DNA of 64,000 nucleotides, taken from contig NZ_LAKD02000118.1 of the NCBI RefSeq assembly GCF_000968685.2, forward strand, positions 1 to 64,000, in the 5' to 3' direction. The notes under the pieces are model-generated. The model was not told the origin of the DNA and ran no database searches. It worked only from the letters and a program-made list of their open reading frames with translations. This DNA is from Streptomyces antioxidans. GTDB lineage: Bacteria; Actinomycetota; Actinomycetes; Streptomycetales; Streptomycetaceae. This document shows, piece after piece, positions 56,006-64,000 of the stretch; position 1 is the stretch's first letter, and each line of letters begins with the position of its first letter. The translations under genes and the position numbers were made by a program.

Positions 56006-56380
56006 GTGAGCATCGAGAAGCCCGAGGTCGACTTCCCGGGCGGCGAGCCGCCGGCCGAGCTGGAGATCAAGGACATCTGGGAGGGCGACGGGCCCGCGGC
56101 CAAGGCCGGCGACAACATCGCCGTGCACTACGTGGGCGTCTCCTTCAGCACCGGTGAGGAGTTCGACGCGAGCTACAACCGCGGCACCCCGCTGCGGATC
56201 CAGCTCGGCGTGGGCCAGGTCATCACCGGCTGGGACCAGGGCCTGCAGGGGATGAAGGTCGGCGGTCGCCGCCAGCTCATCATCCCGCCGCACCTCGGCT
56301 ACGGCGACCGGGGCGCCGGTGGTGGCCGGATCAAGCCGGGCGAGACGCTGATCTTCGTCTGCGACCTGGTCTCCGTCTGA
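56006..56380 (+). CDS. FKBP-type peptidyl-prolyl isomerase, single domain
   Basis: A 124-residue cytosolic FKBP: IAVHYVGVSFSTGEEFDASY, the active-site GWDQGLQGMKVGGRRQLIIPPHLGYGDRG and the ending ETLIFVCDLVSV. AAGGAG is seven bases before the GTG at 56006. It follows the exported FKBP, probably in one operon, and is closed by a strong terminator. Confidence 0.95.
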   Translation: MSIEKPEVDFPGGEPPAELEIKDIWEGDGPAAKAGDNIAVHYVGVSFSTGEEFDASYNRGTPLRIQLGVGQVITGWDQGLQGMKVGGRRQLIIPPHLGYGDRGAGGGRIKPGETLIFVCDLVSV

Positions 56381-56397
56381 GACGGCCGTCCGTCGCA

Positions 56398-56431
56398 CCG
56401 AGGGCCCCTGCTGGTGAGCAGGGGCCCTCGG
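56398..56431 (+). terminator. Strong Rho-independent terminator after the FKBP genes
   Basis: A 15-bp perfect stem (56398-56412 with 56417-56431, loop GGTG) followed by CTTTTG. A partial copy of its right side plus CTTTT recurs at about 56449-56460. Confidence 0.88.
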
Positions 56432-56519
56432 CTTTTGCGGGTGAGCGGGCCCTCGGCTTTTGCCGCGCCTCCCGGTAGCGGTACGGTCACGTTCGTAAGG
56501 TCACGAAGAAGGGGCGTCG

Positions 56520-57485
56520 ATGGCGATTGCCAAGGCCGAGCGGCTGATGAACCTGGCCCTGTGCCTGCTGGGAACGCGGCGACCGCTGACCAAACGGGAG
56601 TTGCGGGGCTCCATAGAGGCGTACCTCCAGACCGGCACGGCCAATGATGAAGCGTTCAGCCGCATGTTCGAACGCGACAAGGACGATCTGCGCGAACTCG
56701 GCCTGGTCATCGAGACGGTGGAGGGCATCGACGGCGAGACCGGCTACCTCGCCCGCCGGGACAGCAACCGCCTCCCGCCGATCACCCTCGACGCCGAGGA
56801 GGCCGCCGCCCTCGGCCTCGCCGCCAAGGTCTGGCAGCAGGCCCGGCTCGCGGGCGCCGCCAGCGGCGCACTGCAGAAGCTGCGCGCCGCCGGGATGCCG
56901 GTCGCCGAGGATCCGTACGACACACCCGGGCACAGCGCGCTGGAGCCGCGCATCCCGGTCCATGAGAGCGCCTTCGAGCCACTGATGCTCGCCTGCCGCG
57001 ACCGCCGCCCCGTCTCCTTCGACTACCGCAAGGCGAACGCCGCGCGCCCCGAGCAGCGGCAGGTCGAGCCCTGGACCCTGGAGTGCTGGCGCGGCCACTG
57101 GTACCTCGCCGGATGGGACCGTGAGCGCGCCGCCGAGCGGGTCTTCCGGCTCTCCCGGATCACCGGCCGGGTCCGGCTGCGGTCCGGCGCGTTCACCGCC
57201 GAGGTGCCCGACCACGTCACCGTGCGGGAGACGGTGGAGAGCTGGGCGGGCGAGACCGCCAACGGCACCGCCCGGATCCGGCTGCGCTCCGGCCACGGCT
57301 ACCCGCTGCGGGCGAAGGCGCTGTCCACCCGGGCGGCCGGGGACGGCTGGGACGAACTGGAGATTCCGTACGGGCATGGCCTGGACGCCTGGCTCGTGGA
57401 GTTCGGCCCGGACGTGGTCGTACTGGCGCCCGAGGAGCTGCGGGCGGATGTCGTGGACCGGCTGCGCGCGGTCGCCAAAGGCTGA
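56520..57485 (+). CDS. pafB: WYL-domain transcription activator PafB
   Basis: A 321-residue regulator with an N-terminal winged helix (AERLMNLALCLLGTRRPLTKREL), a WYL domain around residues 135-215 (PEQRQVEPWTLECWRGHWYLAGWD; the triad appears as W-Y-L in GHWYLAG) and the WCX extension. PafB and PafC form the heterodimeric activator of the LexA-independent DNA damage response in mycobacteria. Here the pair lies downstream of pafA with two FKBP genes between. AAGGGG precedes the ATG. Confidence 0.92.
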   Translation: MAIAKAERLMNLALCLLGTRRPLTKRELRGSIEAYLQTGTANDEAFSRMFERDKDDLRELGLVIETVEGIDGETGYLARRDSNRLPPITLDAEEAAALGLAAKVWQQARLAGAASGALQKLRAAGMPVAEDPYDTPGHSALEPRIPVHESAFEPLMLACRDRRPVSFDYRKANAARPEQRQVEPWTLECWRGHWYLAGWDRERAAERVFRLSRITGRVRLRSGAFTAEVPDHVTVRETVESWAGETANGTARIRLRSGHGYPLRAKALSTRAAGDGWDELEIPYGHGLDAWLVEFGPDVVVLAPEELRADVVDRLRAVAKG

Positions 57486-57505
57486 GGGGACGGACCGACT
57501 TCACC

Positions 57506-58465
57506 ATGGCCGGAAACGCCATTGACCAGACCCGGCGGATGCTCTCCCTGGTGACGTATCTGCGTGAGCGCCCCGGCGCCCGCGTCGCCGACGTCGCCCG
57601 GGCCTTCGGCATCAGTCAGGACGAGCTGATCGCCGACCTGGATGTGCTGCCGCTGTGCGGCACCAGCTTCCGCGGCGGCGATCTGATGGACATCGACACC
57701 GACGGCGAGCGGATCTGGTGGCACAACCCCGATGACGTGGCCGAGCCGCTGCGGCTGGCCGCCGACGAGGCCACCGCGCTGCTGGTCGCCGCCCGCGCCG
57801 TCGCCACCCTCCCCGGGCTGCGCGAGGGCGACCGGGACGCGCTGCTGCGGGCCACCGCCAAGCTGGAGGCCGCCGCGGGCGAGGTGGCGGGCGCCAGCTC
57901 CCGGCTCTCGGTGATCTTCGAATCGGAGGGCGGGGTCTTCGCCGACGTCGACCGCGCCATCTCCGAGCGCCGCAGGCTCTGGCTGCGCTACTACTCACCC
58001 GCCCGCGACGAGATCACCGAGCGCGAGGTCGACCCGATCCGGCTCTTCGCCGTCGGCCGCACCTACATGGAGGCGTGGTGCCGCCTCTCCGAGGCACGGC
58101 GGACCTTCCGGCTGGACCGGGTCGTCGAGATCAAGCTGCTGGACGACGTATCCGATCCGCCGCCGATCGAGCTGCGCGACCTGTCGGAGCTGTCCTCAGC
58201 CCTGGTGCAGACCGGCGCCGAGGATCCCGAGGTGGTCGTCGAGGTCGGTCCGGGCGGGCGCTGGGTCGCCGAGTACTACCCGCACGACAGCGCCGATGAG
58301 CTGCCCGACGGCGGCCTCCGGATCACGCTGCGCGCGCCCGACCCCGGCTCGCTGCGGCGCCTGGCGCTGCGGCTGGGCAGGGACGGCAGGATCGTCGCGC
58401 CGCAGGAGCTGGCGGACAGCGCCCGGGACGCGGCGCGGCGGGCGCTCGCGGCGTACGGTGAGTGA
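57506..58465 (+). CDS. pafC: WYL-domain transcription activator PafC
   Basis: A 319-residue partner of PafB, 20 bases downstream. HTH segment MLSLVTYLRERPGARVADVARAFG near the start, then the WYL domain (REVDPIRLFAVGRTYMEAWCRLSEARRTFRLDRV) and the C-terminal WCX region (VEVGPGGRWVAEYYPHD, SLRRLALRLG). Same role as PafB; ligand binding by the WYL domains (single-stranded DNA in mycobacteria) is inferred from the family. Confidence 0.92.
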   Translation: MAGNAIDQTRRMLSLVTYLRERPGARVADVARAFGISQDELIADLDVLPLCGTSFRGGDLMDIDTDGERIWWHNPDDVAEPLRLAADEATALLVAARAVATLPGLREGDRDALLRATAKLEAAAGEVAGASSRLSVIFESEGGVFADVDRAISERRRLWLRYYSPARDEITEREVDPIRLFAVGRTYMEAWCRLSEARRTFRLDRVVEIKLLDDVSDPPPIELRDLSELSSALVQTGAEDPEVVVEVGPGGRWVAEYYPHDSADELPDGGLRITLRAPDPGSLRRLALRLGRDGRIVAPQELADSARDAARRALAAYGE

Positions 58466-58478
58466 GGGGACGCGCACA

Positions 58479-58721
58479 GTGACCGCACGGGGGAGTGCCA
58501 CGTCGGTGATCTTCAAGGCAGCCTGTCCGCAGTGCCGCGGCCGGTTCGAGCTGGCCGCGGGTGCCCTGCGGCTGGCCATCGGGGCCAGCCACCGCACCAC
58601 CTTCTACTCCTTCACCTGCCCCGACTGCGGAACCGCGGTACGCAAACCGGCGGGGGAGCGGATCGTGGAGCTGCTCACCGGTGGCGGGGTGCGTACCCTG
58701 CGGCTTCACTCCACCGTCTAG
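58479..58721 (+). CDS. 80-residue zinc-ribbon protein
   Basis: A short protein with two CxxC knuckles, ACPQCRGRF and TCPDCGTAV, spaced about 30 residues apart, making a compact zinc ribbon. The start at GTG 58479 has GAGGGGAC upstream and lies 13 bases after the pafC stop; GTG 58506 is an alternative. The end (RIVELLTGGGVRTLRLHSTV) is unremarkable. It probably belongs to the pafBC operon. Its TAG stop is also the first half of the -10 box of the next gene. Function unknown. Confidence 0.75.
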   Translation: MTARGSATSVIFKAACPQCRGRFELAAGALRLAIGASHRTTFYSFTCPDCGTAVRKPAGERIVELLTGGGVRTLRLHSTV

Positions 58722-58724
58722 GCT
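58719..58724 (+). promoter_or_regulatory. -10 box overlapping a stop codon, leaderless promoter
   Basis: TAGGCT: its TAG is the stop codon of the zinc-ribbon gene, and its end is seven bases before the ATG of the 67-residue protein. One hexamer thus serves translation termination and, probably, initiation of the next transcript. Confidence 0.5.
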
Positions 58725-58731
58725 CTGCCGC

Positions 58732-58935
58732 ATGCTCTGGCCGATGCTCGCCCTCGCCCTCGCCTTCTGCGGAATCGCCGTCCTCACCGTGCTCTCGGTG
58801 CGGGTCCACACGGAGGTCCGCAGGCTGGCCCGGCAGGTGTCGGACAGCTCGCAGCGGATCACCCGGGCCGCGGAGGACCTGGAGCGGGCCTCGGCTCCGC
58901 TGGGGTCAACCGTCGACGCCCTGCGTCGGCAGTGA
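58732..58935 (+). CDS. 67-residue single-pass membrane protein with coiled-coil tail
   Basis: One N-terminal hydrophobic helix (MLALALAFCGIAVLTVLSV, about residues 5-23) is followed by a charged heptad-like helix (VRRLARQVSDSSQRITRAAEDLE), as in small DUF948-like anchors. No ribosome site; a TAGGCT box suggests a leaderless mRNA. Its last codons (ALRRQ, stop) are the first unit of a 23-bp tandem repeat. Function unknown; tatA follows 338 bases later. Confidence 0.65.
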   Translation: MLWPMLALALAFCGIAVLTVLSVRVHTEVRRLARQVSDSSQRITRAAEDLERASAPLGSTVDALRRQ

Positions 58936-59035
58936 CCGCCGCCCTGCGTCGGCAGTGACCGCCGCCCTGCGTCGGCAGTGACCGCCGCCCCGTGTCGGCA
59001 GTGACCGCGGCTCGGCGTCGGCGGTGATCGCCGCT
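58917..59035. repeat. 23-bp tandem repeat, about five copies
   Basis: CTGCGTCGGCAGTGACCGCC plus GCC recurs with a 23-base period at 58921, 58944, 58967, then diverged at 58990 and 59013. The first unit holds the end of the 67-residue gene, so each copy repeats its stop codon. Confidence 0.9.
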
Positions 59036-59273
59036 TCACATCAGTGGTGAGGGCCGCCGCTGGTGGGCGCTCTGCTGCCCCGCGGCCAAGCGGGGTACGC
59101 TGACATTTCGTGGCCCTGGAAACGAGGCGGAGGGCCGCAACCCGGAGTCCGCACGGGGATTGCTTACGGTTTACCCCCGCGCGCTACGATCGCTGACAGC
59201 ACGGCTGCCGGACACCTGTCCGACCGGTCGGGCAGCCCCACCCCCAGCCGCCTCGGTGAGAAGGTAGACGCTT
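59036..59273 (+). promoter_or_regulatory. Region upstream of tatA
   Basis: No gene. TTGCTT (59160-59165) and TACGAT (59185-59190) with a 19-base spacer are the best promoter candidate for tatA, about 85 bases before its start; a second possible -10, TACGCT, is at 59096-59101. Confidence 0.4.
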
Positions 59274-59567
59274 ATGCTGTTCGGAAAGATCGGCGTTCCC
59301 GAGATTCTCCTCATCCTTGTCGTCGTGCTGCTGCTGTTCGGTGCCAAGAAGCTTCCGGACATGGCGCGCTCGCTGGGCAAGTCGGCCCGGATCCTCAAGA
59401 GCGAGGCGAAGGCCATGAAGTCGGACGGTCAGCAGCAGAGCAGCGCGCCGGCCGACCCGCCTCACCCCGGTCAGGACGACGCCACCCACCGCACCATCCA
59501 GGCCGCGCCCGGAGACGTGACCAGCTCGCGCCCGGTGTCGGAGCCGAGCGACACCACCAAGCGCTGA
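59274..59567 (+). CDS. tatA: Twin-arginine translocase subunit TatA
   Basis: A 97-residue TatA: MLFGKIGVPEILLILVVVLLLFGAKKLPD gives the short membrane helix with the conserved FG hinge, followed by the amphipathic helix MARSLGKSARILKSEA and a disordered polar tail. It oligomerises to let folded Tat substrates across the membrane. It is 62 bases upstream of tatC. Confidence 0.96.
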   Translation: MLFGKIGVPEILLILVVVLLLFGAKKLPDMARSLGKSARILKSEAKAMKSDGQQQSSAPADPPHPGQDDATHRTIQAAPGDVTSSRPVSEPSDTTKR

Positions 59568-59629
59568 CGCAGGGCCACTTGAAGGCGGCGCGAAGGGCCG
59601 TCACCGGACGCACGAGATGAGGACGTGGG

Positions 59630-60598
59630 TTGCTCAAGTCTGCCCGCAAGAAGGAGAAGGACCCCGAGGGGCGGATGCCCCTCTCCGAGCACCTGCGTGA
59701 GCTGCGCAACCGGTTGCTCAAATCGGTCCTGGCGATCTGTGTGATCACGATCATCGCGATGTTCTACTACATGGACATCGCGAAGTTCCTGATGCGGCCG
59801 GTGCTGGACGCCGTCGGCTGTGGCGGGGTCTCGTTCTCCGACCTCAGCAAGGGAAGCGCCGGGGGCAAGGGTCACGACTGCGCCTACTTCACCGTGAACG
59901 GTCTGCTGTCGCCGTTCACGATCATGCTGAAGGTCTCCTTCACGACCGGTCTGGTGGTGGCCACCCCGGTCTGGCTCTACCAGCTGTGGGCCTTCCTCGC
60001 GCCCGGGCTGCACCGCAACGAGAAGAAGTACGGCCTGTTCTTCGTCGGGCTCGGCGTCCCGCTCTTCGTCGGCGGCGCGTACTTCGCGTACCTGATCCTG
60101 CCGACCAGCGCCAAGGTCCTCATCGGCTTCACCCCGGAGGGGGCCAACAACCTCCTCCCACTGGACGACTTCCTCGATCTGCTCGCCCGGATGGTCGTCG
60201 TCTTCGGGCTCGCCTTCGAGCTCCCGCTGCTGCTGATCCTGCTGAACTTCACCGGCATCCTCAGCGGGCGCCGGATGCTCGGCTGGTGGCGCGCCATGAT
60301 CATGGGGATCACGGTCTTCGGCGCCATCGCCACCCCCAGTACCGACCCGATCGGCATGTTCGCCCTGGCCGGGCCAGTCGTCCTGCTCTACTTCGGCGCC
60401 GTGGGCGTCGCCCTGCTCAACGACCGGCGCAGGACGCGCCGCCGGGAGGCCGACCCGGACTTCGGCCTGAGCGACGACGAGGCGTCCCAGCTGGATCTGA
60501 CCCCCGAGGCCGTGGCCGCGCCCGGCGCCAGGCCGGAGCTCACCGACGGGGACGACCCCGGCCCCGCCCGGCGCAACGGCTACGACGACGTCACGTAG
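59630..60598 (+). CDS. tatC: Twin-arginine translocase subunit TatC
   Basis: A 322-residue receptor for twin-arginine signal peptides. MPLSEHLRELRNRLLKS is the conserved cytosolic N-terminal patch, and six membrane helices follow (for example TGLVVATPVWLYQLWAFLAPGL and FGLAFELPLLLILLNFTG). GAIATPSTDPIGMFALAGPV is also conserved. The start is TTG at 59630 with GAGGA seven bases upstream. The C-terminal 60 residues are a charged cytosolic tail. No tatB is adjacent. Confidence 0.95.
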   Translation: MLKSARKKEKDPEGRMPLSEHLRELRNRLLKSVLAICVITIIAMFYYMDIAKFLMRPVLDAVGCGGVSFSDLSKGSAGGKGHDCAYFTVNGLLSPFTIMLKVSFTTGLVVATPVWLYQLWAFLAPGLHRNEKKYGLFFVGLGVPLFVGGAYFAYLILPTSAKVLIGFTPEGANNLLPLDDFLDLLARMVVVFGLAFELPLLLILLNFTGILSGRRMLGWWRAMIMGITVFGAIATPSTDPIGMFALAGPVVLLYFGAVGVALLNDRRRTRRREADPDFGLSDDEASQLDLTPEAVAAPGARPELTDGDDPGPARRNGYDDVT

Positions 60599-60753
60599 CC
60601 GTACGCGGCCCCACCCGGCCGTACGTCGGTACGCCGCCGCCCCATCAGCTGGCCCGGTCCGGCGGCCCCTTCCGGGGCCCGGTCCGGGGGCCCGGGCCCG
60701 TCCGCCCGAACAAAGCCCCGATAAAGATCGCGTGCGCTGTCGGAGGTGGCCGG

Positions 60754-60759
60754 TAGGCT
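60754..60759 (+). promoter_or_regulatory. -10 box of the helicase gene
   Basis: TAGGCT ends ten bases before the ATG at 60770, giving a leader of only a few bases. The GGAGGT at 60742 is too far upstream to serve that ATG. Confidence 0.45.
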
Positions 60760-60769
60760 CGTAGATACG

Positions 60770-63592
60770 ATGACCGACGAGCTATCTCCCGCCGAGCGCT
60801 ATGCGGCGTCCCGCGTCCGGGCCGCCGAGCAGGCCACCGCGCTGGCCCCCTTCCGCGAGATGTACGACTTCGAGCTGGACCCGTTCCAGATCGAGGCCTG
60901 CCAGGCCCTGGAGGGCGGCAAGGGCGTGCTGGTCGCCGCTCCCACCGGCTCGGGCAAGACCATCGTGGGCGAGTTCGCCGTCCACCTGGCACTGACCCAG
61001 GGCCGCAAGTGCTTCTACACCACACCCATCAAGGCGCTGTCGAACCAGAAGTACACCGACCTGGTGAAGCGCTACGGCGCCGATCAGGTCGGCCTGCTCA
61101 CCGGGGACAACAGCGTCAATTCCGAGGCCCCGGTGGTCGTGATGACCACCGAAGTGCTGCGGAACATGCTCTACGCCGGTTCCCGGTCGCTGCTCGGCCT
61201 GGGCTATGTGGTGATGGACGAGGTCCACTACCTCTCCGACCGGTTCCGCGGCGCCGTCTGGGAGGAGGTCATCATCCACCTCCCCGAGTCGGTGACGCTG
61301 GTGTCACTCTCCGCGACCGTCTCCAATGCCGAGGAGTTCGGCGACTGGCTGGACACCGTCCGCGGCGACACCGAGGTCATCGTCTCCGAGCACCGTCCGG
61401 TGCCGCTGTGGCAGCACGTCCTGGCCGGGCGGCGGATGTACGACCTGTTCGAGGAGAAGAACGGCCGGGACGGCGACCAGGGCGGACGCCGCGAGGTCAA
61501 CCCCGATCTGGTCCGGCTGGCCCGGATGGAGAACAGCCGCCCCACCTTCGGCCGTGACAAGCGCCGCGGCCGCAATACGCGCGAGGCCGACCGGGAGCGC
61601 GAGCGCCGTCAGCGCAGCCGGATCTGGACCCCCGGCCGCCCGGAGGTGATCGACCGGCTCGATGCCGAGGCGCTGCTTCCGGCCATCACCTTCATCTTCA
61701 GCCGGGCGGGCTGCGAGGGCGCCGTCCAGCAGTGCCTCCACGCGGGGCTGCGGCTCAACGACGAATCGGCGCGCTCCCAGGTGCGGGCCATCGTCGAGGA
61801 GCGCACCGCCGGGATCCCCGACGAAGACCTCCACGTACTGGGGTACTTCGAATGGCTGGAGGGCCTGGAGCGCGGCATCGCCGCCCACCACGCCGGAATG
61901 CTCCCCACCTTCAAGGAAGTTGTCGAAGAGCTCTTCGTCCGCGGCCTGGTCAAGGCGGTGTTCGCCACCGAGACCCTTGCCCTCGGCATCAACATGCCCG
62001 CCCGCTCGGTGGTGTTGGAGAAGCTCGTCAAGTGGAACGGCGAGCAGCACGTCGACATCACCCCCGGTGAGTACACCCAGCTGACCGGCCGCGCCGGGCG
62101 GCGCGGTATCGACGTCGAGGGCCATGCGGTGGTGCTGTGGCAGCGCACCATGGACCCCGCGGCGCTCGCCGGACTGGCCGGCACCCGCACGTATCCGCTG
62201 CGCTCCTCCTTCAAGCCGTCGTACAACATGGCGGTCAACCTGGTGTCCCAGTTCGGGCGGCACCGCTCGCGCGAGCTGCTGGAGACCTCCTTCGCGCAGT
62301 TCCAGGCCGACAAGGCGGTCGTCGGGATCTCCCGTCAGGTGCAGCGCAACGAGGAGGGGCTTGAGGGCTACCGCGCCTCCATGACCTGCCACCTCGGCGA
62401 CTTCGACGAGTACGCGCGGCTGCGCCGCGAGCTCAAGGACCGCGAGACCGAGCTGGCCCGGCAGGGCGCGGCCCAGCGGCGCGCCGCCGCCGCGGTCGCC
62501 CTGGAGAAGCTACGCCCCGGCGATGTCATCCACGTGCCCACCGGCAAGTTCGCCGGACTCGCGCTGGTGCTGGATCCCGGGCTGCCCGCCGGGCGGGTGG
62601 GCGGCCACCGCGGCATGGAGTACCACGACGGGCCGCGGCCCCTGGTGCTCACCGCCGAGCGACAGGTCAAGCGGCTGGCGTCGATCGACTTCCCGGTCCC
62701 GGTCGAGCCGCTGGACCGGATGCGGATCCCCAAGTCGTTCAATCCGCGCAGCCCCCAGTCGCGCCGCGATCTGGCCTCCGCGCTGCGCACCAAGGCGGGC
62801 CACCACGATGTGCGGCGCCACCGCAAGGAGCGCTCGCCCGCCGCCGACGACGCCGAGATCAGCCGGCTGCGCGCGGCCATCCGCGCCCACCCCTGCCACG
62901 GCTGCAGCGACCGCGAGGACCACGCCCGCTGGGGCGAGCGCTACCACCGGCTGCTGCGCGACACCCGGCAGCTGGAGCGGCGCATCGAGGGCCGTACGAA
63001 CACCATCGCCCGCACCTTCGACCGGATCTGCTCCCTGCTCAGCGAGCTCGGCTATCTGCGCGGTGACGAGGTCACGGACGAGGGCAGACGGCTGGCCCGG
63101 CTGTACGGCGAGCTGGACCTGCTGGCCAGCGAATGCCTGCGCGAGGGCGTCTGGGAGGGGCTGCCCCCCGCCGAGCTCGCGGCCTGCGCCTCCGCGCTGG
63201 TCTACGAGGCGCGGACGGCCGATGACGCGCTGCCGCCCAAGCTGCCCACGGGCCGCGCCAAGGACGCGCTCGGGGAGATGGTGCGCATCTGGGGGCGGCT
63301 GGACGCCCTGGAGGAGCAGCACAAGATCAACCAGGCGGAGGGGGTCGGCCAGCGCGAGCCGGACCTGGGCTTCGCCTGGGCCGCCTACCGCTGGGCCTCC
63401 GGCCACGGGCTCGACGAGGTGCTGCGCGAAATCGACATGCCCGCCGGTGACTTCGTGCGCTGGACCAAGCAACTGATCGATGTGCTCGGCCAGATCGCCG
63501 CGGCGGCCCCCCAGGGCACGGTGGCGCGGAGCGCCCGTCGCGCGGTCGACGGGCTGCTCCGCGGTGTCGTGGCGTACTCCTCGGTCGGCTGA
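60770..63592 (+). CDS. Ski2-like DEAD/DEAH-box RNA helicase
   Basis: A 940-residue superfamily 2 helicase of the Ski2/Mtr4 (HelY-like) group. Walker A PTGSGKT (58-64), FYTTPIKALSNQK (Ia), DEVH (150-153), SLSATVSNAEEFGDW (III), HHAGMLP and FATETLALGINMPARSV (IV-V), QLTGRAGRRGID (VI). The C-terminal DSHCT-like region follows (EWLEGL to the end). It likely unwinds RNA for decay or ribosome-linked processes. An in-frame GTG at 60746 is a weaker start. It follows tatC, a common actinobacterial arrangement. Confidence 0.92.
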   Translation: MTDELSPAERYAASRVRAAEQATALAPFREMYDFELDPFQIEACQALEGGKGVLVAAPTGSGKTIVGEFAVHLALTQGRKCFYTTPIKALSNQKYTDLVKRYGADQVGLLTGDNSVNSEAPVVVMTTEVLRNMLYAGSRSLLGLGYVVMDEVHYLSDRFRGAVWEEVIIHLPESVTLVSLSATVSNAEEFGDWLDTVRGDTEVIVSEHRPVPLWQHVLAGRRMYDLFEEKNGRDGDQGGRREVNPDLVRLARMENSRPTFGRDKRRGRNTREADRERERRQRSRIWTPGRPEVIDRLDAEALLPAITFIFSRAGCEGAVQQCLHAGLRLNDESARSQVRAIVEERTAGIPDEDLHVLGYFEWLEGLERGIAAHHAGMLPTFKEVVEELFVRGLVKAVFATETLALGINMPARSVVLEKLVKWNGEQHVDITPGEYTQLTGRAGRRGIDVEGHAVVLWQRTMDPAALAGLAGTRTYPLRSSFKPSYNMAVNLVSQFGRHRSRELLETSFAQFQADKAVVGISRQVQRNEEGLEGYRASMTCHLGDFDEYARLRRELKDRETELARQGAAQRRAAAAVALEKLRPGDVIHVPTGKFAGLALVLDPGLPAGRVGGHRGMEYHDGPRPLVLTAERQVKRLASIDFPVPVEPLDRMRIPKSFNPRSPQSRRDLASALRTKAGHHDVRRHRKERSPAADDAEISRLRAAIRAHPCHGCSDREDHARWGERYHRLLRDTRQLERRIEGRTNTIARTFDRICSLLSELGYLRGDEVTDEGRRLARLYGELDLLASECLREGVWEGLPPAELAACASALVYEARTADDALPPKLPTGRAKDALGEMVRIWGRLDALEEQHKINQAEGVGQREPDLGFAWAAYRWASGHGLDEVLREIDMPAGDFVRWTKQLIDVLGQIAAAAPQGTVARSARRAVDGLLRGVVAYSSVG

Positions 63593-63615
63593 GCCCGTCG
63601 TCCACCGCGGTGGGC

Positions 63616-64000
63616 TCAGTCCGGATCGTAGGTGAAGGGGAGGGTGTTGCTGTTGCCCGCGGGGGTGTGGAGCTGAACGCTGACGGTTCCGGCGGCATGG
63701 GCCGGAGCCGTCGCCACCGCCAGGCTGTCCGAGAGGACGCTGAAGGAGGCCGGGACTCCCCCGAAGGTCACTGCGTCGGTGTACGTGAGGTTGGAGCCGT
63801 TGATCGTGACGGAGTCGCCGCCCAGCGATGAACCCTCGTCCGGGATGAGCGAAGTGATCACCGGGGCGCCGAGATAGGTGTAGTACGGGTTCCCCGGGCC
63901 CAGGGTGCTGGTGCCGCCCGGTGTGGTCACGGTGACCACGACCGTGCCGGTCCCCGGAGGAGCGGTGGCCGTCAGCTGATTGTCGGAGATCACGGTGAAT
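63616..64000 (-). CDS. 3' end of an IPT/TIG-domain protein (truncated by window edge)
   Basis: The frame is open to the edge and ends at 63616. It shows immunoglobulin-like IPT/TIG repeats: TATAPPGTGTVVVTVTTPGG, then a complete one with PVITSLIPDEGSSLGGDSVTINGSNL, AVTFGGVPASF and TVSVQLHTPAGNSN. Such repeats build exported or surface proteins; the rest, including any signal, lies outside. The terminus NTLPFTYDPD is a normal IPT end. It is convergent with the helicase with a 23-base gap. Confidence 0.85.
   Translation of the reverse strand, partial: FTVISDNQLTATAPPGTGTVVVTVTTPGGTSTLGPGNPYYTYLGAPVITSLIPDEGSSLGGDSVTINGSNLTYTDAVTFGGVPASFSVLSDSLAVATAPAHAAGTVSVQLHTPAGNSNTLPFTYDPD

Noticed and set aside
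58917..59035. Possible CRISPR array
   Set aside because: The repeats are contiguous with no unique spacers and decay steadily; no cas genes are present.

Overview
The window is about 72% G+C. Its start codons are ATG, GTG and TTG, its ribosome binding sites are GGAGG-like, and many promoters have TAGGxT-type -10 boxes. It carries a complete Pup-proteasome locus, mycothiol ligase, WYL-type PafB/PafC and a gyl glycerol operon. Together these point to a Streptomyces-type actinomycete chromosome. No phage, IS element, CRISPR array, rRNA or tRNA gene was seen.

Layout. (1) 1-9.9 kb is conserved core: an aldo/keto reductase coupled to a truncated gene, an LLM oxidoreductase, a ferritin-like protein, CorA, a histidine phosphatase, a DUF3090 protein overlapping an SCO1664-family protein, mshC, and the PAC2 protein ParJ. 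(2) 10.0-18.8 kb is a seven-gene L-fucose oxidation operon (dehydratase, SDR, ABC importer, fucose dehydrogenase, lactonase) with a convergent GntR regulator; matching operators lie at both ends. (3) 18.9-25.9 kb holds a small secreted protein and a five-gene operon (dipeptide-type ABC importer plus LLM monooxygenase). A 29-codon cysteine leader peptide precedes this operon and suggests sulfur scavenging. (4) 26.0-31.1 kb is gylR-glpF-glpK-glpD. (5) 31.3-43.7 kb holds metH, a HAD phosphatase, a solute-binding lipoprotein followed by its decayed paralogue, a NarL-type regulator, a RecB-like nuclease, a site-2 protease, trmI, a secreted protein and a ferredoxin. (6) 44-58.5 kb is the Pup-proteasome locus (arc, dop, pup, prcB, prcA, pafA, pafB, pafC), interrupted by a LacI/MFS pair and two FKBP isomerases. 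(7) 58.5-64 kb has two tiny proteins, tatA, tatC, a Ski2-like helicase and the end of an IPT/TIG-domain protein.

How the parts work together. PafA ligates Pup to substrates after Dop deamidates the GGQ end of Pup. ARC unfolds pupylated proteins into the PrcAB core, and PafB/PafC are expected DNA-damage activators. The fucose genes encode uptake and oxidation as far as 2,4-diketo-3-deoxy-L-fuconate; the final hydrolase is not here. The 10-26 kb block sits between parJ and glpD, which I recall as neighbours in S. coelicolor, so it looks like an accessory insertion.

Second-look items: the cysteine leader operon, the fucose operators, the truncated solute-binding pseudogene, a likely frameshift in the LacI gene, a cluster of leaderless promoters (one overlapping a stop codon), and several unrelated short tandem repeats placed just after stop codons.
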